From NCBI GenBank assembly GCA_030146615.1, contig JASLBL010000239.1, positions 3,426 through 67,425 on the forward strand: DNA of 64,000 nucleotides, written 5' to 3'. This document shows positions 16,038-25,156 of the stretch, one piece after another. Each line of letters starts with the position of its first letter. Position 1 is the first letter of the stretch. Both the position numbers and the translations under genes were made by a program. Below the pieces are notes generated by a model, which saw nothing but the letters and a program-made list of their open reading frames with translations, had not been told where the DNA came from and searched no databases. Source of the DNA: Actinomycetes bacterium. Lineage in GTDB: Bacteria; Actinomycetota; CALGFH01.

Positions 16038-16381
16038 ATGCCGATCGACCCCTCGATGCTGGCCAAGGGCATCGGCACCCTGACCGACCTGCACCCGACC
16101 AGGACCTGCCCGCCACCCTCCATCAAGCCGTCATTGCGGCCAAGCAGCTGTTCGACGCTGACGCCGCGGGGATCATGCTCACCGACCTGGACGGCAACCT
16201 GCGCTGGGCCAGCGCCTCTGACCAGCGCGCCCAGGTCCTGGATGAGCAGGAGGCCTTCACCCACCTGCGCCGGGCGGCCCGCTCCTCAGGACGCAAGCTG
16301 TCGGCGGTGGCTGGCGAGGTCGCCGCCGGGCTGCCCCTGCCAAAGGGGCGGACCAGGCCCACCCGGCCCCCAACCGAGTAG
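16038..16381 (+). pseudogene. Collapsed GAF-ANTAR regulator gene
   Basis: After MPIDPSMLAKGIGTLTDLHP a one-base shift leads into DQDLPATLHQAVIAAKQLFD and GIMLTDLDGNLRWASASDQ, the first half of a GAF sensor domain. This then joins directly to FTHLRRAARSSGRKLSAVAGEV, which is the end of an ANTAR RNA-binding domain. About 100 residues (second half of GAF, start of ANTAR) are missing. ANTAR proteins act as antiterminators; this one cannot. A second, longer but also frameshifted member is at 33599-34541. Confidence 0.65.
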
Positions 16382-16610
16382 CCCCCGACGCCGGCGTTCC
16401 TCCCTGTACCTGGGCGTCTTGTCCGGTGCGGTCATCGCCATCGCCTTCGTCGGGCAGGCCAACGAGCTCGGCGTTCCGGATTCGTCAGTACCTCCTGGGC
16501 CTGGACCCGGCTGGGGTGCCGTTCTTCCCCCCGACCGACCCCCAGGGGATGACGAAGCTGGAGCGAATCGGCGTGGTGGCGACCGGCCCCTGCAGCGCCC
16601 GCGCCGACGA

Positions 16611-17021
16611 TCACGCCTGGAACAGGCCGATGCCCAGGGTCACCACCCCGACCGCCAACAACAGCGCGGCCAGATAGATCAGGTTGATGAGCCCGTTGGG
16701 CCGTTCCGCCTTGGGGGACAGCACCGACAGGAAGAAGCCGAGCGACACCAGGATCGGCGCCACCAGCAAGCTCACCCGGACCAGCGACTTCAGGCCAGAG
16801 GACAACGGTGTCTGGTCGACATAGAGCATGCCGACCAGACCCAGCACGAGCCATACGCCGGGGTGGGCGTGGCCGGCCCGCCACATGTTCTGGCGCAGGG
16901 GGTTGTCGAGATAGCCGGGGATGCGGCGGGTCAGCAGATTCAGTAGCGAGCCGCCACCGAACTCGACCGCGACCAGCAACAGCAGCAGGATCGCCGCGAA
17001 GTTCCTGGATGTCGACGACAT
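16611..17021 (-). CDS. Four-helix membrane protein of unknown function
   Basis: 136-residue integral membrane protein starting MSSTSRNFAAILLLLLVAVEF, with hydrophobic segments at about residues 7-27, 54-70, 80-100 and 112-132. GGGAGGGACG directly precedes the ATG at 17021. The motif RQNMWRAGHAHPGVWLVLGL between helices 1 and 2 carries two His that could bind metal or haem. I do not assign a family. It stands alone between two decayed genes. Confidence 0.7.
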   Translation of the reverse strand: MSSTSRNFAAILLLLLVAVEFGGGSLLNLLTRRIPGYLDNPLRQNMWRAGHAHPGVWLVLGLVGMLYVDQTPLSSGLKSLVRVSLLVAPILVSLGFFLSVLSPKAERPNGLINLIYLAALLLAVGVVTLGIGLFQA

Positions 17022-17364
17022 CGTCCCTCCCTGCGGTCGTTGACCGCTTGGTCCTTGTGTCCGGGAGATCCTAACTTGGGCGATGCTGCGGCCGGGAGGA
17101 TCTGGCAACCGCAACGCCACGGTCCGACGAGATGCCTCCCAGAGCACCGCGACGACCAGCGTTGTCCCAGGTCGCCTCCGACCGTCAGGGGCGAAGGATC
17201 GGAGAGCACCTCCCTTGTTGGGATGAGGTTTGACTGGCCGGTTGCCCTTCGGCGCCTCTCGTAGTTCTGACCAGGGACGTTGCTGTCTCTTGGCCTCTCA
17301 TCTGGGTCACCGGACTGCACCGGGCGGTCCAAGCCCCTGGTCGAGGCGCTGAACGTGGTGCCGC
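17022..17364. other. Gap without a recognised gene
   Basis: 343 bases upstream of the four-helix membrane protein. It must contain that gene's promoter, but I cannot point to convincing -35/-10 boxes. No coding frame with normal composition is visible. Confidence 0.35.
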
Positions 17365-17560
17365 TCAGAGCCACCTCGCGGCGCTAGCCTTGGGGCCGCT
17401 GACCGGTCGCTCCTCCATGTGAACCAGCGACCCGGCGGCCAACGGGGTGACCCGGATGCGGACCTGGGCGCCGGCCAGCGGACCGAACGAGGCAAGCAGC
17501 ACGACCTCGGAGGGCGGGTCGGCCGCGAGGATCGCGCCGATCTCCATGAAGCTCAACGGC
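17365..17560 (-). pseudogene. Fragment of an SRPBCC-fold (START/cyclase-like) protein
   Basis: The reading MEIGAILAADPPSEVVLLAS through VRIRVTPLAAGSLVHMEERPVSGPKAS resembles the middle strands of small SRPBCC proteins, in which the pair of strands ending in MEExPVSGP is common. The N-terminal strands and the long C-terminal helix are missing, leaving about 60 of a normal 140-150 residues. Identification rests on this short segment only. Confidence 0.4.
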
Positions 17561-17629
17561 ACACTCGGCCGATCGGCCCGGCCTCCACATGGACAACCCA
17601 AGCCCGGCTGAGGGCCACACCGCCCCGGT

Positions 17630-17839
17630 ATGGTCGGAATCTGTGACGAGCTGGCCACCTGCGTGCGCGCCGACGCGGCCGGGAAGCCGTGCCCCGTGCC
17701 TGCGCTGCGGGCCTGGAAGCCGTACACCCCGCGGGTTCCCGAGGTCCTGGGCTTGGGCACGGTGCCATCCATGGGTGAGCGCCCCATGAAGTACCTCGTT
17801 CTCGCCGCGCTGAAGAATGCTGCGGGCGGATCGTGGTAA
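17630..17839 (+). CDS. Small hypothetical ORF, possibly a remnant
   Basis: 69-residue frame ending VLGLGTVPSMGERPMKYLVLAALKNAAGGSW. Its second half has normal composition and looks like the tail of a folded protein, but there is no good ribosome site at the first ATG and no recognised family. It may be the C-terminal scrap of a deleted gene. Confidence 0.3.
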   Translation: MVGICDELATCVRADAAGKPCPVPALRAWKPYTPRVPEVLGLGTVPSMGERPMKYLVLAALKNAAGGSW

Positions 17840-18023
17840 CCGCCGCAGAGTTCCTCGACCGGTCGTCAGCGAGCGCTCGCAAGAGGAGCCACCTGGCTGG
17901 TGGCGTGCTGGCCCGCACTGACCTGGCCAGGACTACCCGCCGAGCAACGGGGCCAACGGAGCATAGGTGGGCGCGGCCTGGGTAAGGGAGGCACGCCTAC
18001 GGATCGTTCTCGAGGAGGCGGAG

Positions 18024-18260
18024 ATGACCAGCAGCGGCAGCGAGACTGGGCAGGTCACCGGCACCAAGGACAAGGACTACAACATCATTTGGTTCACCGA
18101 GGCGTGCCTGAGCAACGCCCTGCGGCTGGAGACTTACATCCAGGACGCCGAGCGCGAGGGCGATTCGGAGTTGGCCGACTTCTTCCGCCGGGCCCAGGCC
18201 GAGAGCCGCAAGGGCGCCGAGCAGGGCAAGCGGTTGCTGCACTCACGGCTGGGGAGCTGA
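18024..18260 (+). CDS. Small helical protein of unknown function
   Basis: 78-residue acidic protein, mostly one long helical hairpin: DYNIIWFTEACLSNALRLETYIQDAERE then SELADFFRRAQAESRKGAEQGKRLL. GAGGAGGCGGAG lies right before the ATG, which decides the start over an upstream in-frame ATG. The helix pattern recalls ferritin-like or small regulatory helical proteins, but no metal-ligand set is evident. It is free-standing among stress-type small genes. Confidence 0.65.
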   Translation: MTSSGSETGQVTGTKDKDYNIIWFTEACLSNALRLETYIQDAEREGDSELADFFRRAQAESRKGAEQGKRLLHSRLGS

Positions 18261-18552
18261 GCGGCCGACGGTCCTCACTGTCTCTCGCGCTGCAGTCCAG
18301 GCTCGCGCGGAACTGCTCGAGGTGTGGCGCCTAGTCGGGGCCACACCCCGGAGCGCCGGGTTACCGCTCGTGCGGGATCGTCGTTGCTCTGGTCAGCTGC
18401 GAGTTGGCCGGTGCTACCGGAGCTGAAGAGCGGGTCGGACTCGGCCGGAAGCTGGTCGCGGGCCTCCGGCTGCTGCTCAGGTGCCGGCCGAGTTCGGGTG
18501 GGAGCTGGCGGCGAGGTTGTCCTCCAGCCGCCGGCCAGCCGCTCGCCCAGGG

Positions 18553-18786
18553 TCAGGCGCGGTCGACCAGGCGGTCGTCGCCCTCGTGCTTGGCGCAGTC
18601 GGCACAGCAGAAGATGCGGCCGTCGGCCTCCACGCCGTGACCGATGATCCGGCAGCCGCAGTGGGCACAGGTCGGCGCCAAGGCGTGGATGGCGCATTCG
18701 AAGCTGTCGAAGGTATGGGTGGTGTCGGCCACGACGACCTGGAACGCCTTGTCGTAGTCGTTGCCGCAGACTTCACATTGAGCCAT
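18553..18786 (-). CDS. Metallothionein-like Cys-rich small protein
   Basis: 77-residue protein with paired Cys arranged as CEVCGNDYD at the N-terminus, FECAIHALAPTCAHCGCRI in the middle and FCCADC near the end, plus two His (HALAP, GHGVEAD). This resembles actinobacterial proteins annotated as prokaryotic metallothionein or treble-clef zinc proteins, and zinc binding is expected. The start at MAQCEVC is chosen because the family begins there; the frame extends upstream without conserved residues. It probably buffers metal or acts in stress response. Confidence 0.75.
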   Translation of the reverse strand: MAQCEVCGNDYDKAFQVVVADTTHTFDSFECAIHALAPTCAHCGCRIIGHGVEADGRIFCCADCAKHEGDDRLVDRA

Positions 18787-18934
18787 GCCAGGCAGCAGCC
18801 TCCCGCCAAGGTGAGCGGTCCAAGCCACCGTTGTAGCCCGGTGGGTGACGGCCGAAACACCGGCCAGGCAGATGGAGGGCAGCCCTCGCCCCGGCCGAGC
18901 CCACCGCGAGCCAGCCGGTATATCGCGGCGGTGA

Positions 18935-19141
18935 TCAGTCGTTGGAGCCGGTCAAGGAGCCCTTCAGCTCCTTCATGACGGCGTTGGGGCCGTCGAAGGA
19001 GTCCTTGTCCATGCCGCGGAGGGCGTCGACCAGCTCACGGTCGGCGCCGTTGGCTTCGGCGTGGCGGGCCAGCTCGTCGTTGCTGGCCGGGTAGTCGACG
19101 CCCTTGAGCGCCTTCTGCACCTCGGTGATCTGGAACGCCAT
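18935..19141 (-). CDS. DUF2795 family protein
   Basis: 68-residue protein with the DUF2795 pattern: ALKGVDYPASNDELARHAEANGAD followed by a LRGMDKDSFDGPNAVMKEL helix. GAGGGGAGGGACG precedes the ATG. The family is small, helical and widespread in actinobacteria, with no established function; it is often found near stress and metal genes as here. Length is normal. Confidence 0.82.
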   Translation of the reverse strand: MAFQITEVQKALKGVDYPASNDELARHAEANGADRELVDALRGMDKDSFDGPNAVMKELKGSLTGSND

Positions 19142-19357
19142 CGTCCCTCCCCTCACTGGATCACTGGCGGTCGAACGGCAGCGTGGCTACCACGCGGATG
19201 CTTGGTCCAACCACCGAGGCCGGCGTGCTCGGCGCGCGCGGATGAAGACGGGGCGGTGGTCTAGGTCCTGCTCCGCGAACGTGGCGTGCTTGGGCAGCCG
19301 GTGGCAGCGCTGATCTGGTGGATCAGGTCCTTTGGCCCGGTGGGGTGATCAGCGCTT

Positions 19358-19760
19358 GTGCCGCCTGCGGCCGGGACCGGAAGGCCATGGGTGACTTCGA
19401 TGCGGTGGTGGCCGCGCATCCCCCTGCCTGGCGGCCGAGCGATCGCGCTGGGCCGGTCGGCGGCCGAGACCGCCGCGTCCTTCGGCCGCGTCAACCGCGA
19501 CGACGCCGCCTGGGCCGAGCTGGACCAATGGTTCGGCGATGCGGTCGTCGCCCTGGTGCGCGCGGGGATGGTGCGCTGGCCGCTGGGCCAGGGTCGACCG
19601 GATCGTGGTCGACTCCGGCCGGGCGGTTGGCGTCGAGGCCGGCGGTGATGCGCTCGGGGCCGGCGGGCGGTGATGGCCGTGCTCGACCCGCAGCTGGTGA
19701 TCCGGCTGGCCGGCCCGGCGTGGGTTCGAGGTCAGCTGACGGAGCTCAGCCGCAGATCAG
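19358..19760 (+). other. Possible decayed coding region
   Basis: Within the 635-base gap between the DUF2795 gene and the CDF-type gene, one frame reads AAWAELDQWFGDAVVALVRAGMVRWPL with normal protein composition, and a shifted frame continues to VMAVLDPQLVIRLAGPAW. No single frame holds a complete protein and no family is recognised, so this is at best a broken gene. The rest of the gap shows nothing. Confidence 0.25.
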
Positions 19761-19776
19761 TCGCCAGGGCCGTCGG

Positions 19777-20742
19777 TCAGCGTTCCTCCCCGGCCGGTTC
19801 GGGCCGCTGGATCTCGCGTACCGGAGCGATGACCAGCTCGTGCAGGCGCCAGTCCAGATCCAGCAGGTGCCGGCTGGCCCGCTCAAGGCGCTCAACCAGG
19901 TCAGCGTCGTCGACCGGGACCACGAACGCTTCGCCGATGAACACGTGCCCTTCCTCGCGCAGCCGCACCTCGGCATCCTTGACCCAGTCCATGGCCCGTA
20001 GCTCATTGGCGACCCACAGGGGCAGCGGGTCGGGCCTGGAGTGGTCGGCCACCGTCGGCTCCTTGTCCATGAGGTCGGTGAGCGCGACCTTCAGGTTCTT
20101 GTAGCCGTCATGGGTGATGTCCAGCGAGATGATGCTGGCCGCGACCGCGTCGGCCCACCACAGCCCAAAGCCGATGCCGACCACCCCGGCCATGGCCGCG
20201 CCCGCTGTCAGCCAGTCGGCCCGGTTCATCTCGGCGTCGGCGAACAGCACCTTGTCGTGCAGCTCCCGGGCCAGCGGCTGCTTGGCCCGCCCCAGGAACA
20301 CCGCCGGCAGGGCGCTCCAGGCCAGGGCGGCCAGCATCAACCAGCCGAGCCAGATCGGCTGGTCCCCGAACAGCTTGACCAGGTCGATCGGCGGGTGCTC
20401 GAACTTCAGTAGCTTGGTGACCGAGTCGTAGAGGATGAAGGAGCCGAGGGCGAACAGGGCCATCGATGCGCACAGGAACGCGATCGAGGTCACCCGGTGA
20501 TAGCCGTAGGGGAACTGCCGGTTCGGTGACCGGCGCCGCACGCGCGCGGCGATCAGGAAGGCGATCGGGGGCAGGAGGCTCAGGATGTCCTCGGCCCAGG
20601 CGGCCTTCATGGCCTGGGAGTTGCCTAGGGTGAGGTACAGGACCACGATCGCCGAGAGCAGGTAGGCGATGGTCAGCCACTCCAGCCGCACCGCCTTCTT
20701 GAGCAGTTGGTGCTTGTCCGGCGGCAGCTCATGATGGGTCAC
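19777..20742 (-). CDS. Cation diffusion facilitator (CDF)-type membrane transporter, divergent
   Basis: About 321 residues with six membrane helices followed by a cytoplasmic domain of about 90 residues ending in REIQRPEPAGEE, the CDF layout. RSPNRQFPYGYHRVTSIA after helix 2 matches the CDF PYG-H-x motif region. The transport-site acids are unusual: helix 2 reads AEDILSLLPP and helix 5 MNRADWLTAG, so the usual H/D-x3-D pairs are incomplete. It may move another cation or have changed function. The GTG at 20742 is tentative because no good ribosome site is seen; the frame is open to 20853. Confidence 0.7.
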   Translation of the reverse strand: MTHHELPPDKHQLLKKAVRLEWLTIAYLLSAIVVLYLTLGNSQAMKAAWAEDILSLLPPIAFLIAARVRRRSPNRQFPYGYHRVTSIAFLCASMALFALGSFILYDSVTKLLKFEHPPIDLVKLFGDQPIWLGWLMLAALAWSALPAVFLGRAKQPLARELHDKVLFADAEMNRADWLTAGAAMAGVVGIGFGLWWADAVAASIISLDITHDGYKNLKVALTDLMDKEPTVADHSRPDPLPLWVANELRAMDWVKDAEVRLREEGHVFIGEAFVVPVDDADLVERLERASRHLLDLDWRLHELVIAPVREIQRPEPAGEER

Positions 20743-20976
20743 TGGAGGAGGCCCGGCTTGGCCGTAAGGGTCCCATACCCGGCCGGGGACAGGGCGGCGA
20801 GGGCACCCGCCCGTGCTGGCCAGACCCGTTTCTGGTTCATCGGTGCACCGCAAGAGCGGAATGCTCGCCTTGCCCCGAGCGCAAACCTAACCTCACAAGT
20901 CACCGATGAGCGACATGGGACGAACGAGCCATCGCCTCCTAGCGAAGGACTCCCAGACCTGGGTCGGGGCTGCCCG

Positions 20977-20982
20977 TAGACT
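20977..20982 (+). promoter_or_regulatory. Putative -10 box for a leaderless transcript
   Basis: TAGACT ends six bases before the ATG at 20989, and no ribosome-binding sequence precedes that ATG. The spacing puts the transcription start on or next to the A of ATG, as in actinobacterial leaderless genes. Comparable arrangements are seen at 57569-57574 (GACAAT) and 58502-58507 (TAGGGT). No strong -35 box is visible. Confidence 0.45.
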
Positions 20983-20988
20983 GCATGC

Positions 20989-23900
20989 ATGCGCGGGTGC
21001 TCGAGCTGCGGGCAGGACAACCCCGGGGGGTTCCGGTTCTGCGGGGCGTGCGGGTCGCCGCTGGCCGACGTGTCACGCCAGTCGGCGGGCGAGGAGCGCA
21101 AGGTCGTCACGGTGCTGTTCTGTGACCTCGTGGGCTTCACGTCCCGGTCCGACCGGGCCGATCCTGAGGACGTCGGCGCCATGTTGCGTCCTTTTCACAC
21201 CCGGCTGCGCAGTGAGATCGAGCGCGTGGGCGGAACCCTGGACAAGCTGATCGGGGACGCGGTCATGGCGGTGTTCGGCGTCCCGGCAGTCCACGAGGAC
21301 GACCCGGAGCGGGCGGTGCGGTGCGCGCTGCGCATGCTGGACGCCATCGCCGAGCTGAACCAGGCTCATCCTGTCCTTGAGCTGGCGGTCCGGATTGGCG
21401 TCAACACCGGCGAGGCGCTGGTAGCCCTCGACCGCGGCGCCGACAGCGAGGGCGTGGTCGGCGACGTGGTCAACACCGCCGCGCGGCTCCAGGGGGTGGC
21501 ACCGGTCAACGGGGTGGTCGTCGGGGAGGCGACGTGGCGGGCCACCCGGATGCTGTTCGCCTATGAGCAGCTCGCCCCCGTGCAGGTCAAGGGCAAGGCC
21601 GAGCCGGTGCCGATTTGGCGGGTGCTGGGGGCCCGCAGCCGGCCGGGCGTGGATGTGGCCGAGCGGCTCGCGACCCCGCTGATTGGTCGCGGCGACGAGC
21701 TGGCGACGCTGCAACGCTGCTACCGGCAAGCGTTCATCGAGCATGCCGTGCAGCTCGTCACAATCCTCGGCGAGCCCGGGGTGGGCAAGAGCCGGCTGGT
21801 GCGCGAGTTCGCCGGCTTCGTCGACGCCCAGCCGCAGCTGGTTGCCTGGCGCCGGGGCCACTGCCTGTCCTACGGCGAGGCCATTGGCTTCTGGGCCCTC
21901 GGCGAGGTCGTGAAGGCCCAGGCAGGCATCCTGGAGTCCGACGACCCGCGGGAGGGAACCGCCAAGCTGGACGCGGCGGTCCGCGCCGTCGCTGGCGACG
22001 CCTCGGAGCGCGAGTGGCTCAAGGCGCGGCTTGCCCCGCTGGTGGGGCTCGCGACTGCCGCCGAGGCGCCGGCCGGCCGGGATGAGTCGTTCATGGCGTG
22101 GCGGCGCTTCCTCCAGCTTGTGGCGACACAGGGGCCCCTGGTTCTGGTGATCGAGGACCTGCACTGGGCCGACCCGGCCCTGCTCGACTTCCTCGAGCAG
22201 CTGCTTGACCAGACACATGGGGCGCATCTCCTTGTGGTCGTCACGGCCAGGCCGGAGCTGCTCGACCGGCGGCCCGGCTGGGGGACCGGGCAGCCGAACG
22301 CGACGACCATGGCGCTGGCCCCCCTCGACGACGCGCAGACCGCGATGCTGATCGCCACCCTGCTCGGCCAGTCGATACTGCCGGCGGAAGTGCAGTCGCT
22401 GCTCCTGGAACGAGCGGGCGGCAACCCCTTGTACGCCGAGGAGTTCGTGCGCCTGCTCACCGACCGGGGGCTGCTCAAACCAGACGGCCACCTGGCGCGC
22501 GCGTCCGACCTGCCGCTGCCGGACACGGTGCAGGCCCTGATCGCGGCGCGCCTCGACACCCTCGCGCCGGAGCACAAGACCCTGCTCCAGGACGCCGCGG
22601 TGTTCGGCAAGGTGTTCTGGCTGGGAGCGCTCGCCGCCATGGCAAGTGTCAGCGAGGAGGAGCTCCGGGGCGGTCTGGCCCAGCTCCAGCGTAAGGAACT
22701 GATCCGCGCCGCGCGGCTGTCGGCGGTGGAGGACGAGGTTGAGTACACGTTTTGGCATGCGCTCATCCGCGACGTGGTCTACGCCCAGATCCCCAGAACC
22801 GGCCGTTCCCGCCGCCACCGGGCGGCCGCCGAGTGGATCCAGGCCCTCGCCGGTGACCGCGTGGCCGACCGCGCCGAGTTGATCGCCTACCACTTCACCC
22901 AGGCGCTGGTCCATGCGCGGGCGGCTCGGGAGCCCGATCTAGCTCGGCTGGAGGAGTCGGCCCGTCATGCGCTGGTCCTGGCCGGTGACTCGACGATCGG
23001 GCTGGATGTGGCCAAGGCCGAGGCCTATTACCGGAAGGCCCTGGAGCTCTGCCCGCTGGGCACGCCCGGGCGTGCCCAGGTGCTGGCACGGGCAGCCCGG
23101 GCGGCGTTCCAGGCGGGCCGGGTGGCCGAGGCGGCCGACGCCTACGAGGCAGTGATCGCCGGCTTCGCCGCCGAGGGCGACGTCGTTGGACAGGGTGAGG
23201 CGCTGAACCGGCTGTCGTCGGTGCTGTGGAATCAGGGCGAGGCCGGTCGCGCCCGCGACGCCCTGGTCGGCGCCGTCGAGCTGCTGGAGCGTGCCCGTCC
23301 CGGTCCGGAGCTGTGCTCGGCCTACGCGCAGATGGCAATGGACCGGGTGATGTCCGGCCACCCGCAGGAGGCGCTGGGCTGGGCGAACAAAGCCCTTGAC
23401 CTGGCCGAGGAGCTGGGTGGGCTGCCAGAGGAGCGGCTGCGGGCCCTCGACTCCCGCGGAGTGGCGCGCGGCGACCTCGGCGACCTCGGCGGCATGGACG
23501 ACCTGCGCGCCGCCCTCGAGCTGGGCCTGGAGGTGGGCGCCGGCTACGACACGGCGGTGGTCTACAACAACTTGATCGAACTGCTTTGGCTCAGCGAGGG
23601 CCCGATCGCGGCGCTGGAAACCTGCCATCAGGCAATCGAGTTCACCGAGCGGCGCGGATTGGCCGAGGGCACCGCCTGGATCCGGTCGGCGACCCTGACC
23701 CCGCTGCTGGACCTTGGCCGCTGGGACGAGGCGGTGGACACCGCCGATGCTCTGATCGCCTGGGAGCGCGACCACGGCGGCCAGTACATGTCAGAGATGG
23801 CCCACCAGATCAAGGCCGAGGTCCTGCTGTGGCGCGGCGAGGTGGACGACGCCCGGGTGCTGGTACGGGAGTTCCTGCCACGAGCACGTGCGATCGACGA

Positions 23901-24438
23901 CCTGCAGCTGCTGGTGCCGGCGCTGGCTGTCGCCGCCGCCGTTGCGGAGGCGGCCGGCGAGCACACGGCCGCCCAAGGGCTGGTCGAGGAGGTCCAGCGG
24001 GTGGTCGGCGATCGGGGCGGTGGCCGCTGGTACCTGGGCCAGCACGTCGCCGAGCTGGTGCGCGTCTGTGTAGCGCTGGGCGAGCGCGCCACCGCAGAGG
24101 CCCTCACCGCGCAGGCGAACGACGGCGTCGTCCGCAATCGACATGTGCTCCTCACCGCACGTGCCGCCCTTGCCGAGGCCGAGGGGGTGCTGGACCAGGC
24201 CGCGCAAGGCTACGACGAGGCGGCGGCCCGCTGGGCAGACTACGGCCACCAGCTCGAGCGGGCACGGGCACTGCTCGGTGCCGGACGGTGCCTGCTCACC
24301 CTCGGCCGTCCGGAGGGCCGCCTCCGGCTGCAGGACGCCCACACCGCGTTGATGGCACTGAACGCCCAGCCGCTGCTGGCCGAGGCCGACGCGGCACTCA
24401 GCAACACCACCGCATTGCGCTACAACCGGCGGGGCTAG
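20989..24438 (+). CDS. Zinc-ribbon / class III adenylyl cyclase / AAA ATPase / TPR sensor protein
   Basis: 1149 residues. A Cys4 zinc ribbon (C4, C7, C18, C21) is followed by a class III nucleotide cyclase domain (about 37-200) with FCDLVGFT and KLIGDAVMAVFG, retaining both metal-binding Asp. An AAA/STAND-type ATPase follows: Walker A GEPGVGKSRLV near residue 265, Walker B LVLVIEDLHWADPALL near 390. The C-terminal 500 residues are TPR-like helical repeats. Such proteins probably make cAMP or use the fold to sense signals through the TPR array; the target is unknown. No DNA-binding domain is seen at the C-terminus, unlike LuxR-type relatives. It probably begins leaderless. Confidence 0.88.
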   Translation: MRGCSSCGQDNPGGFRFCGACGSPLADVSRQSAGEERKVVTVLFCDLVGFTSRSDRADPEDVGAMLRPFHTRLRSEIERVGGTLDKLIGDAVMAVFGVPAVHEDDPERAVRCALRMLDAIAELNQAHPVLELAVRIGVNTGEALVALDRGADSEGVVGDVVNTAARLQGVAPVNGVVVGEATWRATRMLFAYEQLAPVQVKGKAEPVPIWRVLGARSRPGVDVAERLATPLIGRGDELATLQRCYRQAFIEHAVQLVTILGEPGVGKSRLVREFAGFVDAQPQLVAWRRGHCLSYGEAIGFWALGEVVKAQAGILESDDPREGTAKLDAAVRAVAGDASEREWLKARLAPLVGLATAAEAPAGRDESFMAWRRFLQLVATQGPLVLVIEDLHWADPALLDFLEQLLDQTHGAHLLVVVTARPELLDRRPGWGTGQPNATTMALAPLDDAQTAMLIATLLGQSILPAEVQSLLLERAGGNPLYAEEFVRLLTDRGLLKPDGHLARASDLPLPDTVQALIAARLDTLAPEHKTLLQDAAVFGKVFWLGALAAMASVSEEELRGGLAQLQRKELIRAARLSAVEDEVEYTFWHALIRDVVYAQIPRTGRSRRHRAAAEWIQALAGDRVADRAELIAYHFTQALVHARAAREPDLARLEESARHALVLAGDSTIGLDVAKAEAYYRKALELCPLGTPGRAQVLARAARAAFQAGRVAEAADAYEAVIAGFAAEGDVVGQGEALNRLSSVLWNQGEAGRARDALVGAVELLERARPGPELCSAYAQMAMDRVMSGHPQEALGWANKALDLAEELGGLPEERLRALDSRGVARGDLGDLGGMDDLRAALELGLEVGAGYDTAVVYNNLIELLWLSEGPIAALETCHQAIEFTERRGLAEGTAWIRSATLTPLLDLGRWDEAVDTADALIAWERDHGGQYMSEMAHQIKAEVLLWRGEVDDARVLVREFLPRARAIDDLQLLVPALAVAAAVAEAAGEHTAAQGLVEEVQRVVGDRGGGRWYLGQHVAELVRVCVALGERATAEALTAQANDGVVRNRHVLLTARAALAEAEGVLDQAAQGYDEAAARWADYGHQLERARALLGAGRCLLTLGRPEGRLRLQDAHTALMALNAQPLLAEADAALSNTTALRYNRRG

Positions 24439-24630
24439 AGGCGCGATCCAGTCAGCATCGGCTCCATGCCGATCCCTGCAAGCGAGTGCGGTAGACCGTG
24501 AAACGTTGACTGGGGCCACATCGGGCCAAAGGCCACTCAGCGGGCAGTCTTGTCACCGTGCCACAACGAGTCGAATGGCCGGCATGATGTTCCGTATCCA
24601 GGCGGGTCCGGCTCGGCCCCTCGCCGGCGC

Positions 24631-25044
24631 TCAGTCGGGCAGGCCGTCCAGGAAGGGGTCGACGGCGGCGTCGTTCTCGGCCATCCCCCAGACCTCGGTC
24701 GCCTTCCCGTCCCGGATGTGGAAGATCTGGGTGTACTTCCACTCGGCACTGGACCCGTCCCGGGCGGTGGCTTTCGCGCTCCCCAGCACGACCACGTGCT
24801 CGTCGTTGCCAAGGATGTCGTGGACCTCCACCGATGGCGGGCTGTCGGTTGCCTGGGCCTGGCGGCCGAAGTACTCCAGCACCTTGGCCTTGCCCTCATA
24901 GGCCCCGGCCCATTTGCTGTTGCCGCCGACATGCCAGACCACATCGTCCGACAGGAGCTGGTCCATTCTGGCCATGTCGCCCCGCTCGAAGGCCGCGAAG
25001 CCTTCCCGGACGAGGGTGACGTTGGGATGGTCGTGGTGGGTCAT
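24631..25044 (-). CDS. SnoaL-like (NTF2-fold) protein
   Basis: 137-residue protein of the SnoaL/NTF2-like superfamily: REGFAAFERGDMARMDQLLSDDVVWHV at the N-terminus and the end strands WKYTQIFHIRDGKATEVWGM. The fold forms a cone with a pocket used by small cyclases, isomerases or as a binding module; the substrate cannot be deduced. GAAGGAGTCGCC precedes the ATG at 25044; the upstream open frame is rejected. A second, less similar family member is at 53520-53894. Confidence 0.82.
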   Translation of the reverse strand: MTHHDHPNVTLVREGFAAFERGDMARMDQLLSDDVVWHVGGNSKWAGAYEGKAKVLEYFGRQAQATDSPPSVEVHDILGNDEHVVVLGSAKATARDGSSAEWKYTQIFHIRDGKATEVWGMAENDAAVDPFLDGLPD

Positions 25045-25156
25045 GGCGACTCCTTCGGCAGGCGGCCCCTTGGCCTGGTCGGCGAGGAGTCTACCTTGAT
25101 CGGACGGGTTCATGGACCTCCGCAGCAGCCTTGTGGCGGCCGGGCGATGGGCCGCG

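Noticed and set aside
19358..19760. Possible transposase or integrase remnant
   Set aside because: No DDE, HTH or recombinase motif and no terminal inverted repeats could be found.
21073..22914. 613-codon minus-strand frame inside the cyclase gene
   Set aside because: Shadow of the well-supported cyclase/AAA gene; no domain recognisable.
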